A stretch of DNA of 64,000 nt from Pseudomonadota bacterium (lineage in GTDB: Bacteria; Pseudomonadota; Alphaproteobacteria; JACQOE01), in contig JACQOE010000094.1 in the NCBI GenBank assembly GCA_016202695.1, positions 1 through 64,000 of the forward strand, given 5' to 3'. Positions within the stretch are counted from its first letter, which is position 1; each line of letters begins with the position of its first letter. A program made the position numbers and the translations under genes. Shown piece by piece: positions 34,224 to 43,832 of the stretch. The notes beneath the pieces are model-generated. The model saw only the letters and a list, made by a program, of their open reading frames with translations. It searched no databases and was not told where the DNA came from.

Positions 34224-35573
34224 GTGACCGGCGCGCCGACGCCCGACCTCGACCTCCTCTCCGATCTCGTCGCCCGCGCCAGGCGCGCCGGCGCCGACGC
34301 CGCCGACGCGGTGCTGGTCGACTCGGCCTCGGTGTCGATCGCCCAGCGCCTCGGCGTCCTCGAGCGGATCGAGCGCTCGGAGAGCCGCGAGGCGGGGCTT
34401 CGGGTCTTCATCGGCCGGCGCCAGGCGGTGGTCTCGACCTCCGATCTCTCGCCCGGCGCGCTCGCCGAGCTCGCCGGGCGGGCGCTGGCCATCGCCCGCA
34501 CCGTGCCCGAGGACCCCTTCGCCGGCCTCGCCGATCCCGGGGCGCTGCTCGCCGGCGAGCCGCCCGACCTCGACACCTGCGAGGAGGCGGAGCCGGCGAC
34601 CGAGACGCTGCGTGCGCGCGTGCGCGCGGCCGAGGAGGCGGCGCGGGCCGTCCCCGGCGTCACCAACTCCGAGGGGGCCGAGGCGGGATGGACGCGCGCC
34701 ACCCTGGCGCTCGCCACCAGCGCCGGCTTCGCCCGCGCCTATCGCTCCTCGCGCCACTCGGTCGGAGTCTCGGTCATCGCCGGCGAGGGCACGGCGATGG
34801 AGCGCGACTACGACCACGCCAGCGCGATCTTCGCCGCCGACCTCGAGGACGCCGCGGCGGTGGGCCGGCGCGCCGGCGAGCGGGCGGTCCGGCGCCTCAA
34901 CCCGCGGCGGGTCAAGACCGCCAGGGTGCCGGTCCTGTTCGAGCCGCGGGTGGCGCGGGGGCTGGTGGGAAACCTCGCCGCGGCGGCGAGCGGCGCCGCG
35001 GTGGCCCGCGGCACCAGCTTCCTCAAGGACCGCCTCGGCCGGCGGGTCTTCGCCGGGGGCGTCGCCGTCATCGACGACCCTCTCCGGCGCCGGGGCTTGC
35101 GCTCGCGGCCCTTCGACGGCGAGGGGGTGGCGGGCCGCCGCCTCGCCCTGGTCGAGGACGGGGTGCTGACCACCTGGCTCCTCGACTCGCGCTCGGCCCG
35201 CCAGCTCGGGCTCGCGACCACCGGGCACGCCTCGCGCGGCACCTCCTCGCCGCCGGCGCCGGCGCCGACCAACCTCTACCTCGCCCCCGGCCCGGACTCG
35301 CCGGAGGCGCTGATGCGGGACGCCGGCGCCGGCCTGCTGGTGACCGAGATGATGGGCATGGGCGTCAACCTGGTCACCGGCGACTACAGCCGGGGGGCCG
35401 CCGGGTTCTGGATCGAGGGCGGCGAGCCGGCCTACCCGGTGAGCGAGGTGACGGTGGCCGGCAACCTCGCGGAGATGTTCGCGAACCTCGCCCCGGCGAG
35501 CGACCTCGTCTTCCGCTACGGCACCGACTCGCCGACCGTGCGCGTCGACGGCATGACCGTGGCCGGGACCTGA
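34224..35573 (+). CDS. pmbA: TldE/PmbA family peptidase subunit
   Basis: The 449-residue partner of TldD. Like other TldE proteins it lacks the HExxxH zinc site but shares the fold: SIAQRLGVLERIERSESREAG, a VIAGEGTAMERDYD stretch, LEDAAAVGRRAGERAVRRL, SFLKDRLGRRVF and a C-terminal FWIEGGEPAYPVSEVTVAGN. TldD supplies the active site and TldE shapes the channel that admits extended peptides. Start is GTG 34224 with no strong Shine-Dalgarno. It follows ubiD by 66 nt and may share its transcript. tldD is 8 kb away in this window. Confidence 0.9.
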   Translation: MTGAPTPDLDLLSDLVARARRAGADAADAVLVDSASVSIAQRLGVLERIERSESREAGLRVFIGRRQAVVSTSDLSPGALAELAGRALAIARTVPEDPFAGLADPGALLAGEPPDLDTCEEAEPATETLRARVRAAEEAARAVPGVTNSEGAEAGWTRATLALATSAGFARAYRSSRHSVGVSVIAGEGTAMERDYDHASAIFAADLEDAAAVGRRAGERAVRRLNPRRVKTARVPVLFEPRVARGLVGNLAAAASGAAVARGTSFLKDRLGRRVFAGGVAVIDDPLRRRGLRSRPFDGEGVAGRRLALVEDGVLTTWLLDSRSARQLGLATTGHASRGTSSPPAPAPTNLYLAPGPDSPEALMRDAGAGLLVTEMMGMGVNLVTGDYSRGAAGFWIEGGEPAYPVSEVTVAGNLAEMFANLAPASDLVFRYGTDSPTVRVDGMTVAGT

Positions 35574-35665
35574 GCGGCGGGGCGGGAAGGGGCCGCGCCG
35601 TTGGCCGGGCGCGGGGCCGCGTGTTAAGGTGCCCTCTCCGCCGGGGCGCGTGAGCCCCGGCGCGG

Positions 35666-37513
35666 GTGTCCCACGGCGATCCGAGTTTGAGCGAGAACAC
35701 CGCGCTTCGTTTCGGCCTTCCTGCCTCCTCCGTCGCGCTCGTGGCGCGGCTCCTGTGCGAGCACGTGCGGGGCCAGGTCGGGCGCATCGCCGGCGCCGCC
35801 CTCTGCATGGGCCTCGCCGCGGCGGCGACCGCCGCCAGCGCCTGGCTGATGCAGCCGGTCCTCGACGACGTCTTCCTCGCCCGCAACACGGCGATGCTGC
35901 TCCCGGTGGCGGCGGCGGTGCTGATCGTCTTCGCCGTCAAGGGGGTGGGGACCTACGGCCAGGCGGTGCTGCTCAACCACGTCGGACAGCGCATCCTCAG
36001 CGACATCCAGACGCGGATGTACGCCCATCTGATCCGCCTCGACCTCGCCTTCCTCGAGGCGCAGGGGCCGGGCAACCTGATCTCGCGCTTCACCAACGAC
36101 GTCGGCATGTTGCGCTCGGCGGTCTCGAAGGGGCTCACCGGGCTGGGCTCGGACGCGACCAAGCTCGGCTTCCTGATCGGGCTGATGTTCTACCAGGACT
36201 GGCTCCTGGCCCTGATCTCGTTCTTCGCCTTCCCCGCCGCGCTGCTGCCGATCGTCAGCCTGGGCCGACGCATCCGCCGGGTGTCGGCCGACACGCAGGT
36301 GCAGATGGGGCTCTTCTCGGCCCTCCTCGAGGAGACGATCGTCGGCGCCCGCCACGTCAAGGCCTACGGCATGGAGGAGCGCGAGACCGGCCGCATCCGC
36401 GCCCTCGTCGAGAACGTGTTCCGCCTCACCCAGCGGGCGGTGCGCGCGCGCTCGGCGGCGCATCCGATCATGGAGGCCCTGGCCGGGCTGGCGGTGGTGG
36501 TGGTGATCGTCTACGGCGGCACCATGGTGATCGGGGGCGCGACCACCCCCGGCGCCTTCTTCTCCTTCATCACCGCGCTCCTCATGGCCTATCAGCCGAT
36601 GAAGAGCCTCGCCAACCTCAACGCCAACCTGCAGGAGGGGCTGGCCGCCGCCGAGCGCATCTTCGCCCTGCTCGATTCCGAGCCGGCGATCCGGGACCGC
36701 CCGGGGGCGCGGGCGCTCGCCGTGCGCGCCGCCACCATCCGCTTCGAGGAGGTGAGCTTTACCTACGGCGAGGGCCGCCCGGCGCTCGACCGCCTCTCGC
36801 TCGCGGTGCCGGGCGGGCGGACGGTCGCCCTGGTCGGGCCCTCGGGGGCGGGGAAATCGACCATCCTCAACCTCATCCCCCGCTTCTACGACGCCGGCGC
36901 GGGGCGGGTGCTGATCGACGGCGAGGACGTGCGCGAGGTGACGCTCGCCTCGCTCCGCGCCGCGATCGCGCTGGTCAGCCAGGAGGTCTCGCTGTTCGAC
37001 GACACGGTCGGCGCCAACATCGCCTACGGCCGGCCGGGGGCGAGCGCGGAGGAGATCGCGGCGGCGGCGCGGGCGGCGGCGGCGGACGGGTTCATCCGCG
37101 CCCTTCCCCAGGGCTACGACACCCCCGTCGGCGTGCTCGGCTACGCGCTCTCGGGCGGCCAGCGCCAGCGGATCGCGATCGCCCGGGCGATGCTCAAGAA
37201 CGCCCCCATCCTGCTCCTCGACGAGGCGACCTCGGCGCTCGACGCCGCGGCCGAGCGGCAGGTGCAGACGGCGCTCAAGTCGCTGATGCGCGGGCGCACC
37301 ACCCTGGTGATCGCCCACCGGCTCTCGACCGTGGTCGACGCCGACCTGATCCACGTCATCGAGCGCGGGCGGGTCGCCGAGTCGGGCCGGCACGCCGAAC
37401 TCCTCGCCCGCGGCGGCCCCTACGCCCGGCTCTACGCGCCGCAGCTCGCCGGCGAGGCGGAGCGGCCCGCCCCGGACGCCTCGCTGGCGGAAGCGGCCCG
37501 CGCGAGGGCCTGA
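35666..37513 (+). CDS. msbA: MsbA-type lipid flippase ABC transporter
   Basis: A 615-residue half-transporter: six membrane helices (about residues 30-330) fused to one ATPase domain. Walker A is VGPSGAGKSTI, Q-loop VSQEVSLF, signature LSGGQRQR, Walker B ILLLDEATSALD, switch His in VIAHRLST. It would flip lipid A-core or phospholipids across the inner membrane as a homodimer. It begins an operon with DUF374, waaA, lpxK and lpxL, which strongly supports the lipid A role. GTG 35666 is used as start, but TTG 35687 (LSENTALRF) is an equally plausible one. Confidence 0.87.
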   Translation: MSHGDPSLSENTALRFGLPASSVALVARLLCEHVRGQVGRIAGAALCMGLAAAATAASAWLMQPVLDDVFLARNTAMLLPVAAAVLIVFAVKGVGTYGQAVLLNHVGQRILSDIQTRMYAHLIRLDLAFLEAQGPGNLISRFTNDVGMLRSAVSKGLTGLGSDATKLGFLIGLMFYQDWLLALISFFAFPAALLPIVSLGRRIRRVSADTQVQMGLFSALLEETIVGARHVKAYGMEERETGRIRALVENVFRLTQRAVRARSAAHPIMEALAGLAVVVVIVYGGTMVIGGATTPGAFFSFITALLMAYQPMKSLANLNANLQEGLAAAERIFALLDSEPAIRDRPGARALAVRAATIRFEEVSFTYGEGRPALDRLSLAVPGGRTVALVGPSGAGKSTILNLIPRFYDAGAGRVLIDGEDVREVTLASLRAAIALVSQEVSLFDDTVGANIAYGRPGASAEEIAAAARAAAADGFIRALPQGYDTPVGVLGYALSGGQRQRIAIARAMLKNAPILLLDEATSALDAAAERQVQTALKSLMRGRTTLVIAHRLSTVVDADLIHVIERGRVAESGRHAELLARGGPYARLYAPQLAGEAERPAPDASLAEAARARA

Positions 37514-37516
37514 GCG

Positions 37517-38248
37517 TTGCCCCTGGCGCGGCGTCTCCTCGCCAGCGGCCCGGCCGAGCGCGCGCTCTGCTGGCTCGCGCACCTCTACGTCCGCCTCGTC
37601 CACCTCACCTCGCGCTGGGAGACGCGCGGGCGCGAGGCGATGGAGGGGCTGTGGGAGAGCCGCACCCCCTTCATCATCGCCTTCTGGCACGGCCGGCTGA
37701 TGATGATGCCCTACATCTGGCGGCGCGGCGTGCCGGTGCACGCGCTGATCTCCCACCACCGCGACGGCCGGCTGCTCTCGCGCACCATCGCCCATTTCGG
37801 CTACGCCACCATCGCCGGGTCGAGCAGCAAGGGGGCGCTCGGCGCGGTCCGCGCCATGGCCGACCGGATCGAGGCCGGGGAGAGCGTGGCCATCACCCCC
37901 GACGGCCCCCGCGGGCCGCGGATGCGGGCCGCCCTCGGGGTGGTGAAGGTGGCCGGGCTCACCGGGGCGCCGATCCTTCCCGCGAGCTACTCGATCCGCC
38001 GCCGCCGGGTGCTGAGGAGCTGGGACCGCTTCCTGCTCGCGCTTCCCTTCTCGCGCGGCGTGTACCTCGTCGGGCGGCCGATCCGGGTGGCCCGCGACGC
38101 CGACGAGGCGGCGGTCGAGGCCGCCCGGCGCGCGGTCGAGGCCGCGCTGAATGCGCTCACCGCCGAGGCCGACCGGCGCTGCGGCCACGCGCCGGTGGAG
38201 CCGGCGCCCCTTCCTGCCGCAGCCGAGACCGGGGCGGCGCGGCCATGA
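37517..38248 (+). CDS. DUF374 lysophospholipid acyltransferase-like protein
   Basis: A 243-residue membrane-associated protein of the DUF374 family, distantly related to PlsC/LpxL acyltransferases. Motifs: PFIIAFWHGRLMMMPYIW (catalytic His-type block), LISHHRDGRLLSRTIAHFGY, SSSKGALGAVRAM and ITPDGPRGPRMRA, then APILPASYS. These enzymes are encoded next to waaA in many alphaproteobacteria and are assumed to add an acyl chain to lipid A or a lysolipid. The start is a TTG codon at 37517, 3 nt after the msbA stop. The stop overlaps the waaA start (ATGA). Confidence 0.83.
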   Translation: MPLARRLLASGPAERALCWLAHLYVRLVHLTSRWETRGREAMEGLWESRTPFIIAFWHGRLMMMPYIWRRGVPVHALISHHRDGRLLSRTIAHFGYATIAGSSSKGALGAVRAMADRIEAGESVAITPDGPRGPRMRAALGVVKVAGLTGAPILPASYSIRRRRVLRSWDRFLLALPFSRGVYLVGRPIRVARDADEAAVEAARRAVEAALNALTAEADRRCGHAPVEPAPLPAAAETGAARP

Positions 38249-39537
38249 TGCTCGCCCTCTACCGGGGCCTGACCACGGCGGCGGCGCCGCTGATCGCCCT
38301 CTATCTCGCCGAGCGCCGCCGCCGCGGCAAGGAGGATGCCGCGCGCTTTCCCGAGCGGCTGGGGATCGCCGGCCGGGCCCGCCCGCGGGGGCCGCTCGTC
38401 TGGGCGCACGCGGCGAGCGTCGGCGAGTCGCTCTCGGTCCTTCCCCTGATCGAGCGCCTGGGCCGCACCCGCCCCGACCTCGCCCTCCTCGTCACCTCGG
38501 GGACGGTGAGCTCGGCCCGGGTGCTGGAGCGACGCCTTCCCGCCGGCGCCCTCCACCAGTTCGTGCCGGTCGACCGCGTCCCCTACGTCCGGCGCTTCCT
38601 CGATCACTGGCGCCCCGACCTCGCGCTCTGGCTCGAGTCCGAGTTCTGGCCCGTCCTCCTCATGGAGACCGCGGCCCGCGGCGTGCCCCTGGTGCTGCTC
38701 AACGGCCGCGTCTCCGACCGCTCCTGGCGGCGCTGGCGGCGCCTTCGCGGCCTGATCCGGCCGCTCCTCGCCGGCTTCGCCCTCGCCCTTGGCCAGAGCG
38801 AGGCCGACGCCGCCCGCCTCGCCGAGCTCGGCGCCCGCCATGCCGCCTCGCTCGGCAACCTCAAGGCCGCGGCCCCGCCGCTCCCGGTCGACGAGGCCGA
38901 GCTCGCCCGCCTTCGCGCCCGCCTCGGCGCCCGCCCCGCCTGGCTCGCGGCCAGCACCCATCCCGGCGAGGAGGAGGTCGCGGCCCGCGCCCATCTCCGG
39001 CTCAGGGGCGAGCTTCCCGGGCTCCTCACCCTGATCGTCCCCCGCCATCCCGAGCGCGGGGCGGCGGTCGCCGAGTCGCTGGCCCGCCTCGGCCTCAGGA
39101 CGGCGCGGCGGGGGGCGGGGGAATCGCCGGGCGCCGAGACCGACGCCTATGTCGGCGACACGCTCGGCGAGCTCGGCCTCTTCTTCCGCCTCGCCGGGCC
39201 CGCCTTCGTCGGCGGCTCGCTCGTCCCCCACGGCGGCCAGAACCCACTCGAGCCCGCCCGCCTCGGCCGGGCGGTGCTCTTCGGCCCGCACATGGAGAAC
39301 TTCCGCGACCCGGCGGCGGCGCTCCTCGCCGCCGGCGGGGCCCTCGGGGTGGAGGGTGAGGCCGGGCTGATCGAGGCCCTCGCCCGCCTGCTTCGCGATC
39401 CCGCCGCTTGCGAGGGCATGGCCGAGGCGGCGGCGCGGGTGGCGGGATCGGGGGCCGAGGTGCTGGAGCGGGTGCTCGCCCGGCTCCTCCCCCTCCTCCC
39501 GCCCGTGGCCGGCGAGGTCGCCCGTGCGCGCGCCTGA
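38245..39537 (+). CDS. waaA: 3-deoxy-D-manno-octulosonic acid (Kdo) transferase
   Basis: Adds Kdo from CMP-Kdo to the lipid A precursor at the inner leaflet of the inner membrane. The 430-residue GT30 enzyme has an N-terminal membrane anchor (LYRGLTTAAAPLIALYLAERR), the catalytic Glu in WAHAASVGESLSVLPLIE, the LWLESEFWPVLL segment, THPGEEE with VPRHPERG, and VGDTLGELGLFF with GGSLVPHGGQNPLEPARLG in the donor site. Its ATG overlaps the DUF374 stop by 4 nt, and its 3' end overlaps lpxK by 14 nt, so the three genes are translationally linked. Confidence 0.93.
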   Translation: MMLALYRGLTTAAAPLIALYLAERRRRGKEDAARFPERLGIAGRARPRGPLVWAHAASVGESLSVLPLIERLGRTRPDLALLVTSGTVSSARVLERRLPAGALHQFVPVDRVPYVRRFLDHWRPDLALWLESEFWPVLLMETAARGVPLVLLNGRVSDRSWRRWRRLRGLIRPLLAGFALALGQSEADAARLAELGARHAASLGNLKAAAPPLPVDEAELARLRARLGARPAWLAASTHPGEEEVAARAHLRLRGELPGLLTLIVPRHPERGAAVAESLARLGLRTARRGAGESPGAETDAYVGDTLGELGLFFRLAGPAFVGGSLVPHGGQNPLEPARLGRAVLFGPHMENFRDPAAALLAAGGALGVEGEAGLIEALARLLRDPAACEGMAEAAARVAGSGAEVLERVLARLLPLLPPVAGEVARARA

Positions 39538-40516
39538 GTTCTGGGCCGCCGGCGCCCGCGGCCCCTGGCCCGTGCTCCTTTCCCCCCTCGCCCGGCTCTA
39601 CGCCGGGGCGGGGCGGATTCGCGGGCTCCTCGCCCGGCCCCACCGGGCGGGCGTGCCGGTGATCTGCGTCGGCAACCTGGTCGCCGGCGGCGCCGGCAAG
39701 ACCCCGGTCGCGCTGGCGGTGGGCGCGCGGCTCAAGGCGCGCGGGGTGGCGGTCCAGTTCCTCAGCCGCGGCTACGGGGGGCGCGAGCCGGGCCCGATCC
39801 CGGTGGAGCCGGCGCGGCACAGCGCGCGCGAGGTGGGAGACGAGGCCCTGCTGCTGGCCCGCCTCGCCCCCACCTGGGTGGCGCGCGACCGCGCCGCCGG
39901 GGCGCGGGCGGCCGAGGCCACGGGGGCGCAGGCGATCGTCATGGACGACGGCCTGCAGAACCCCCACCTCGCCAAAACCCTCGCGCTGGTGGTGGTGGAC
40001 GGCGGCTTCGGCTTCGGCAACGCCCGGGTGATGCCGGCCGGCCCCCTGCGCGAGCCGCTCGGGCGCGGGCTCGCCCGGGCCGACGCGCTGGTGGTCCTCG
40101 GCCGCGACGAGCGGGGCGCGGTGGCGGCCGCGCTCGCGGCCGCGCCCGGCCCCTTGCCGGTGCTCGCGGCCCGGCTGGTGCCCGAGGCCGCGGCGCGCGC
40201 GCTCGCCGGGCGGCGGGCGGTCGCGTTTGCCGGCATCGCCCGGCCGGAGAAGTTCTTCCAGAGCCTCGAGGAGGCCGGGGTCGCGCTCGTCGCCCGGCGG
40301 GGTTTCCCCGACCATCACCCCTACCATGCCGACGAGCTGGCCCGGCTCCGCGCCGAGGCCGAGCGCGCCCGGGCGCTCCTCGTCACCACCACCAAGGACG
40401 CGGTCCGCCTCGGCCCCGAGGCCGGGCGGGGCATCGCCGTCTTCCCGGTGGCGGCGGTGTTCGAGGAGGAGGCGGCGCTCGACTCCCTCCTTGAGCGGGG
40501 TCTCGGCCGTGGCTGA
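39524..40516 (+). CDS. lpxK: Tetraacyldisaccharide 4'-kinase
   Basis: Phosphorylates the 4' position of the lipid A disaccharide, at the membrane surface. The 330 residues include an N-terminal membrane segment (LLSPLARLYAGAGRIR), the P-loop in VGNLVAGGAGKTPVALAVG, FLSRGYGG, a DEALLLARLAPTWVARDR stretch, MDDGLQNPHL and VTTTKDAVRLGP. All are standard LpxK landmarks. GTG 39524 is used as the start; it overlaps the waaA end by 14 nt. The lpxL gene starts inside its last codons. Confidence 0.93.
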   Translation: MRAPEFWAAGARGPWPVLLSPLARLYAGAGRIRGLLARPHRAGVPVICVGNLVAGGAGKTPVALAVGARLKARGVAVQFLSRGYGGREPGPIPVEPARHSAREVGDEALLLARLAPTWVARDRAAGARAAEATGAQAIVMDDGLQNPHLAKTLALVVVDGGFGFGNARVMPAGPLREPLGRGLARADALVVLGRDERGAVAAALAAAPGPLPVLAARLVPEAAARALAGRRAVAFAGIARPEKFFQSLEEAGVALVARRGFPDHHPYHADELARLRAEAERARALLVTTTKDAVRLGPEAGRGIAVFPVAAVFEEEAALDSLLERGLGRG

Positions 40517-41414
40517 GGCGCCGGCGGGGGGGCTCCTGGTGCAGCGCCTGATCACCCATCCCCTGCAGGCGGCGGCCGTCGCCCTCCTCTTCCTCGTCTT
40601 CCGGCTGATCCCCCTCGACGCCGCCTCGGCCCTCGGCGGCCGGCTCGCCCGCGCCCTCGGGCCCCGCCTGCCCGCGAGCCGGATCGCGCGGCGGAACCTC
40701 GCCCGCGCCTTCCCCGACAAGGGCCCGGCCGAGATCGGGCGGATCGTTGCCGCCATGTGGGAGAACCTCGGCCGGGTGGCGGCCGAGTACCCCCACCTCG
40801 GCGGCCTCGATCCCTACGACGGCTCGGGCCGGATCGAGGTGGTGGGGGCCGAGGTCATCGACCGCCTGCGCGACGACGGCAGGCCCGGCATCTTCTTCTC
40901 CGGCCACCTCGGCAACTGGGAGGCGCTGGCCATCTCCGCCGCCCGGCGGGGGCTGCCGCTCACCCTCGTCTTCCGCGCCCCCGACAACCCGCTCATCGAC
41001 GCCCTGGTGCGCCGGGTGCGCCGGGGGATCGCCGGCGGGCTGGTGCCCAAGGGCGCCGCCGGCGCCCGCCGCCTGGTCGCGACGCTGGCGGCGGGGGGCC
41101 ATCTCGGCCTCCTCGTCGATCAGAAGATGAACGACGGCATCGCCGTTCCCTTCTTCGGCCGCGAAGCGATGACCGCGCCGGCGCTGGTCCAGCTCGCGCT
41201 CCGATTCGACTGCCCGGTGGTGCCGGCGCGGATCGAGCGGCTTAAGGGCGCGCGCTTCCGCATCACCCTGTTCCCGCCGCTCGATCTCGCCAAGGCGGGC
41301 GAGCGTCAGGCCGACATCCTGGAGACGATGCGCCGGGTGAACGCCGTCCTCGAGGGCTGGATCCGCGAGCGGCCGGAGCAGTGGCTCTGGGTCCACCGCC
41401 GCTGGCCGGACTGA
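40509..41414 (+). CDS. lpxL: Lipid A late acyltransferase (LpxL/HtrB family)
   Basis: A 301-residue inner-membrane acyltransferase that would add a secondary acyl chain to Kdo-lipid A. The HX4D/E-type motif is GHLGNWEAL (His and Glu), followed by FRAPDNPLIDALVRRVR, VPKGAAGARRLVATL, LGLLVDQKMNDGIAVPFFG and a C-terminal RPEQWLWVHRRWPD, all family features. One membrane anchor lies near residues 12-35. The GTG start overlaps lpxK by 8 nt. Last gene of the msbA-waaA-lpxK operon. Whether it acts as LpxL or LpxM cannot be told by sequence alone. Confidence 0.9.
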   Translation: MAEAPAGGLLVQRLITHPLQAAAVALLFLVFRLIPLDAASALGGRLARALGPRLPASRIARRNLARAFPDKGPAEIGRIVAAMWENLGRVAAEYPHLGGLDPYDGSGRIEVVGAEVIDRLRDDGRPGIFFSGHLGNWEALAISAARRGLPLTLVFRAPDNPLIDALVRRVRRGIAGGLVPKGAAGARRLVATLAAGGHLGLLVDQKMNDGIAVPFFGREAMTAPALVQLALRFDCPVVPARIERLKGARFRITLFPPLDLAKAGERQADILETMRRVNAVLEGWIRERPEQWLWVHRRWPD

Positions 41415-41431
41415 GGCGCCCGGCCGCCCGC

Positions 41432-42280
41432 TCAGCGCGCCGCGGCCCCGGGCTCGGGCATGGGGCCGGCGAGGAGGGCGGGGTCGATCCGCACCTCGAA
41501 GAGGTTCATCCGCCAGTCGAGGTGGGGCCCGCTCGCCCGCCCGGTGGCTCCCAGCCTGCCGATCGGGGTCCCGCGGCGGACGAGCGCCCCTTCCCCGACC
41601 AGGATCTCGTCGAGGTGCAGGAAGGCCGAGGTGAGGCCGTAGCCGTGATCGAGGATCAGCGTCTTGCCGGTGAAGTACATGCCGGGATGGGCGAGCACCA
41701 CCCGCCCGTCGGCGGGGGCCTGCACCGTTGTCCCGCGGGGGGCGACGATGTCGACCCCGTAGTGGGGCTGGCGGGGCTCGCCGTTGAGGATGCGCTGCGA
41801 GCCGTAGACGCCGCTGATCCGGCCCACGACCGGCCAGACGAAGCCCCCCCGGAACCAGGTTTCGGCGGTCTCGACGTCGCGCGCCCGCGCCACCAGCTCC
41901 GCCTCCGCCCGGATGCGCGGAAGCGCCGCGGCGTCGGGGGTGACCATGCGCTCCGGGAGCCCATCGATCCGCTGCACGTCGTAGCGCCGCTGGGCGATGG
42001 TGAGCCGCCGCGTCTCCCGCCGCCCGTCGGGCCAGACCACCTCCAGCACCGCCGCGGGCGCCGCCTCGCGCCCGAAGCCAAGGAGGAAGAGGCCCTCGGG
42101 CGAGACCCGGACCGCCCGGCCGTCGAGCGCGACCCGGGCGCCGGGGGCGGCGGTGCCGACGACGAGCCCACCCTGGCTGAGGGGCCCGTCGAGGACGAGC
42201 GGGCCGGCCGGCCCGAGCGCCGCCCCGGCCAGGAGCGGGAGGGCGGCGACGGCGGCGAGGGCGGAGGCCCGGCGCCTCAG
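41432..42280 (-). CDS. Secreted M23 (LytM-type) peptidase, apparent CTG start
   Basis: A 282-residue exported protein with an M23 domain near its C terminus: YGVDIVAPRGTTVQAPADG (zinc His and Asp in HYGVD), LILDHGYGLTSAFLHLDE, then GRASGPHLDWRM where most relatives have HLH. The third zinc ligand thus appears to be Asp. Upstream of GTG 42049 the frame stays open and encodes a convincing signal peptide ([19 protein letters not shown]) plus a beta-rich N-terminal domain, but has no ATG, GTG or TTG. The best start is CTG 42280, which overlaps the xseA stop as CTGA, so the gene is probably coupled to xseA. Role: peptidoglycan endopeptidase, or a regulator of amidases if inactive. Confidence 0.75.
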   Translation of the reverse strand: MRRRASALAAVAALPLLAGAALGPAGPLVLDGPLSQGGLVVGTAAPGARVALDGRAVRVSPEGLFLLGFGREAAPAAVLEVVWPDGRRETRRLTIAQRRYDVQRIDGLPERMVTPDAAALPRIRAEAELVARARDVETAETWFRGGFVWPVVGRISGVYGSQRILNGEPRQPHYGVDIVAPRGTTVQAPADGRVVLAHPGMYFTGKTLILDHGYGLTSAFLHLDEILVGEGALVRRGTPIGRLGATGRASGPHLDWRMNLFEVRIDPALLAGPMPEPGAAAR

Positions 42281-43767
42281 AGGAGCCTCCCCTGGCCCGG
42301 CTCGTCGGGCCGGGCCGCGCGCGGGCCGCGGGCGCCCGGGCGGTCCACCGTCACCCCCGCTTCCCCGTCGTGGAAGGTGAGGGTGAGGTGCGCCGCCGGC
42401 CGCGCCCCCGCGACCGCGGTCACCGGCTCGCCGCCGGCGTCGCGGACCAGCACGAAGCCCCGCTCCAGCACCCGCCGGTAGGAGACGCTATCGAGGAGCT
42501 TGGCGAGCGCCGCCAGCGCCTCGCCGGCGCGCCCGATCCGCCCCCGGATGTCGTAGGCCGAAAGGCGGCCGGCAACGGCATCGAGCCGGCGCTCCCTGGC
42601 CACGACGGAGCCGCGCCCGGCGCTCGCCAGCGCCCGCGCCTCGCTGGCGAGGACGTGGCCCTTGGCGATCAGCGACTCGCGCGGATGGCGAAGCCGGGCG
42701 AAGGCGCCCGAGAGGCGGTGCGCGCGCTCGCGGATGAGCACGGGGAGCGCGTTCAGGAGCCGCTCGGCCCAGTCGTCGAGCCGGCGGGCGCGCTCCTCGA
42801 CGATCGCCCGGAGGTCGGGAAGCCCGCGGGCGAAGCCGGCGAGGCGCAGGCGGCGGTCCTCGAGGAGCCGGCTCGCCGCCCCGAAGAGCCGCCGCCCGGC
42901 CTCCAGCACCTGGGCGAGGAGCTCGGCGCGCACCGGCACCGCCATCTCGGCCGCCGCCGTCGGCGTCGGCGCACGGACGTCGGCGGCGAAGTCGATCAGG
43001 GTGGTGTCGTTATCGTGGCCGACCGCCGAGATCAGCGGGATCTCCGAGGCGGCGGCGGCGCGGACCACGATCTCCTCGTTGAAGGCCATCAGGTCCTCGA
43101 GGCTGCCCCCACCGCGGGCGACGATCAGGAGATCGGGGCGGGGGACCGGCCCGCCGGGCGCCAGGCGGTTGAAGCCGGCGATGGCGGCGGCGACCTGCTC
43201 GGCGGCGCCCTCGCCCTGGACCGGCACCGGCCAGAGGACGACGCGGCGGGGGAAGCGGTCGGCGAGGCGATGGAGGATGTCGCGGATCACCGCCCCGGTC
43301 GGCGAGGTGACCACCCCGATCACCTCGGGCAGGTAGGGGAGCCGGCGCTTGCGCTCCGCTGCGAACAGCCCCTCGGCGGCGAGCCGGCGCTTGCGCTCCT
43401 CCAGCATCTTGAGGAGGGCGCCGACCCCGGCGAGCTCGATGCCCTCGACGACGATCTGGTACTTGGAGCGGCCGGGATAGGTGGTGATCCGCCCGGTGCA
43501 GATCACCTCCAGCCCGTCCTCGGGGGCGAGCGCGAGCCTCTGCGCCTGGAAGCGCCAGCAGACCGCGTCGAGCACCGCCTCGGCGTCCTTGAGCGAGAAA
43601 TAGAGATGGCCGGAGGCGGCCCGCTTGAAGCCCGAGACCTCGCCCCGCACGCGCACCAGCCCGTAGGTCTCCTCGAGGGTGCGGCGCAGGGCCGCCGACA
43701 GCTCCCCGACGCTGTACTCGGGGAGGTTGGGCAGCGCCGCCGGCGGGGCGAGGGATTCGGTCGCCAC
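42277..43767 (-). CDS. xseA: Exodeoxyribonuclease VII large subunit
   Basis: Catalytic subunit of ExoVII, degrading single-stranded DNA from both ends. The 496 residues contain the N-terminal OB fold ([40 protein letters not shown]), the catalytic region with [34 protein letters not shown] and [20 protein letters not shown], and a long helical C-terminal region with many Arg. The small subunit XseB is not in this window. Start is ATG 43767. Its stop overlaps the apparent CTG start of the M23 peptidase gene. Confidence 0.93.
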   Translation of the reverse strand: MATESLAPPAALPNLPEYSVGELSAALRRTLEETYGLVRVRGEVSGFKRAASGHLYFSLKDAEAVLDAVCWRFQAQRLALAPEDGLEVICTGRITTYPGRSKYQIVVEGIELAGVGALLKMLEERKRRLAAEGLFAAERKRRLPYLPEVIGVVTSPTGAVIRDILHRLADRFPRRVVLWPVPVQGEGAAEQVAAAIAGFNRLAPGGPVPRPDLLIVARGGGSLEDLMAFNEEIVVRAAAASEIPLISAVGHDNDTTLIDFAADVRAPTPTAAAEMAVPVRAELLAQVLEAGRRLFGAASRLLEDRRLRLAGFARGLPDLRAIVEERARRLDDWAERLLNALPVLIRERAHRLSGAFARLRHPRESLIAKGHVLASEARALASAGRGSVVARERRLDAVAGRLSAYDIRGRIGRAGEALAALAKLLDSVSYRRVLERGFVLVRDAGGEPVTAVAGARPAAHLTLTFHDGEAGVTVDRPGARGPRAARPDEPGQGRLL

Positions 43768-43832
43768 GGCCCCCTTTATGCTACAAGACCGGACCCCGCA
43801 ACAAGGCGACGGGACGAGGGGACGGCGCGGCG

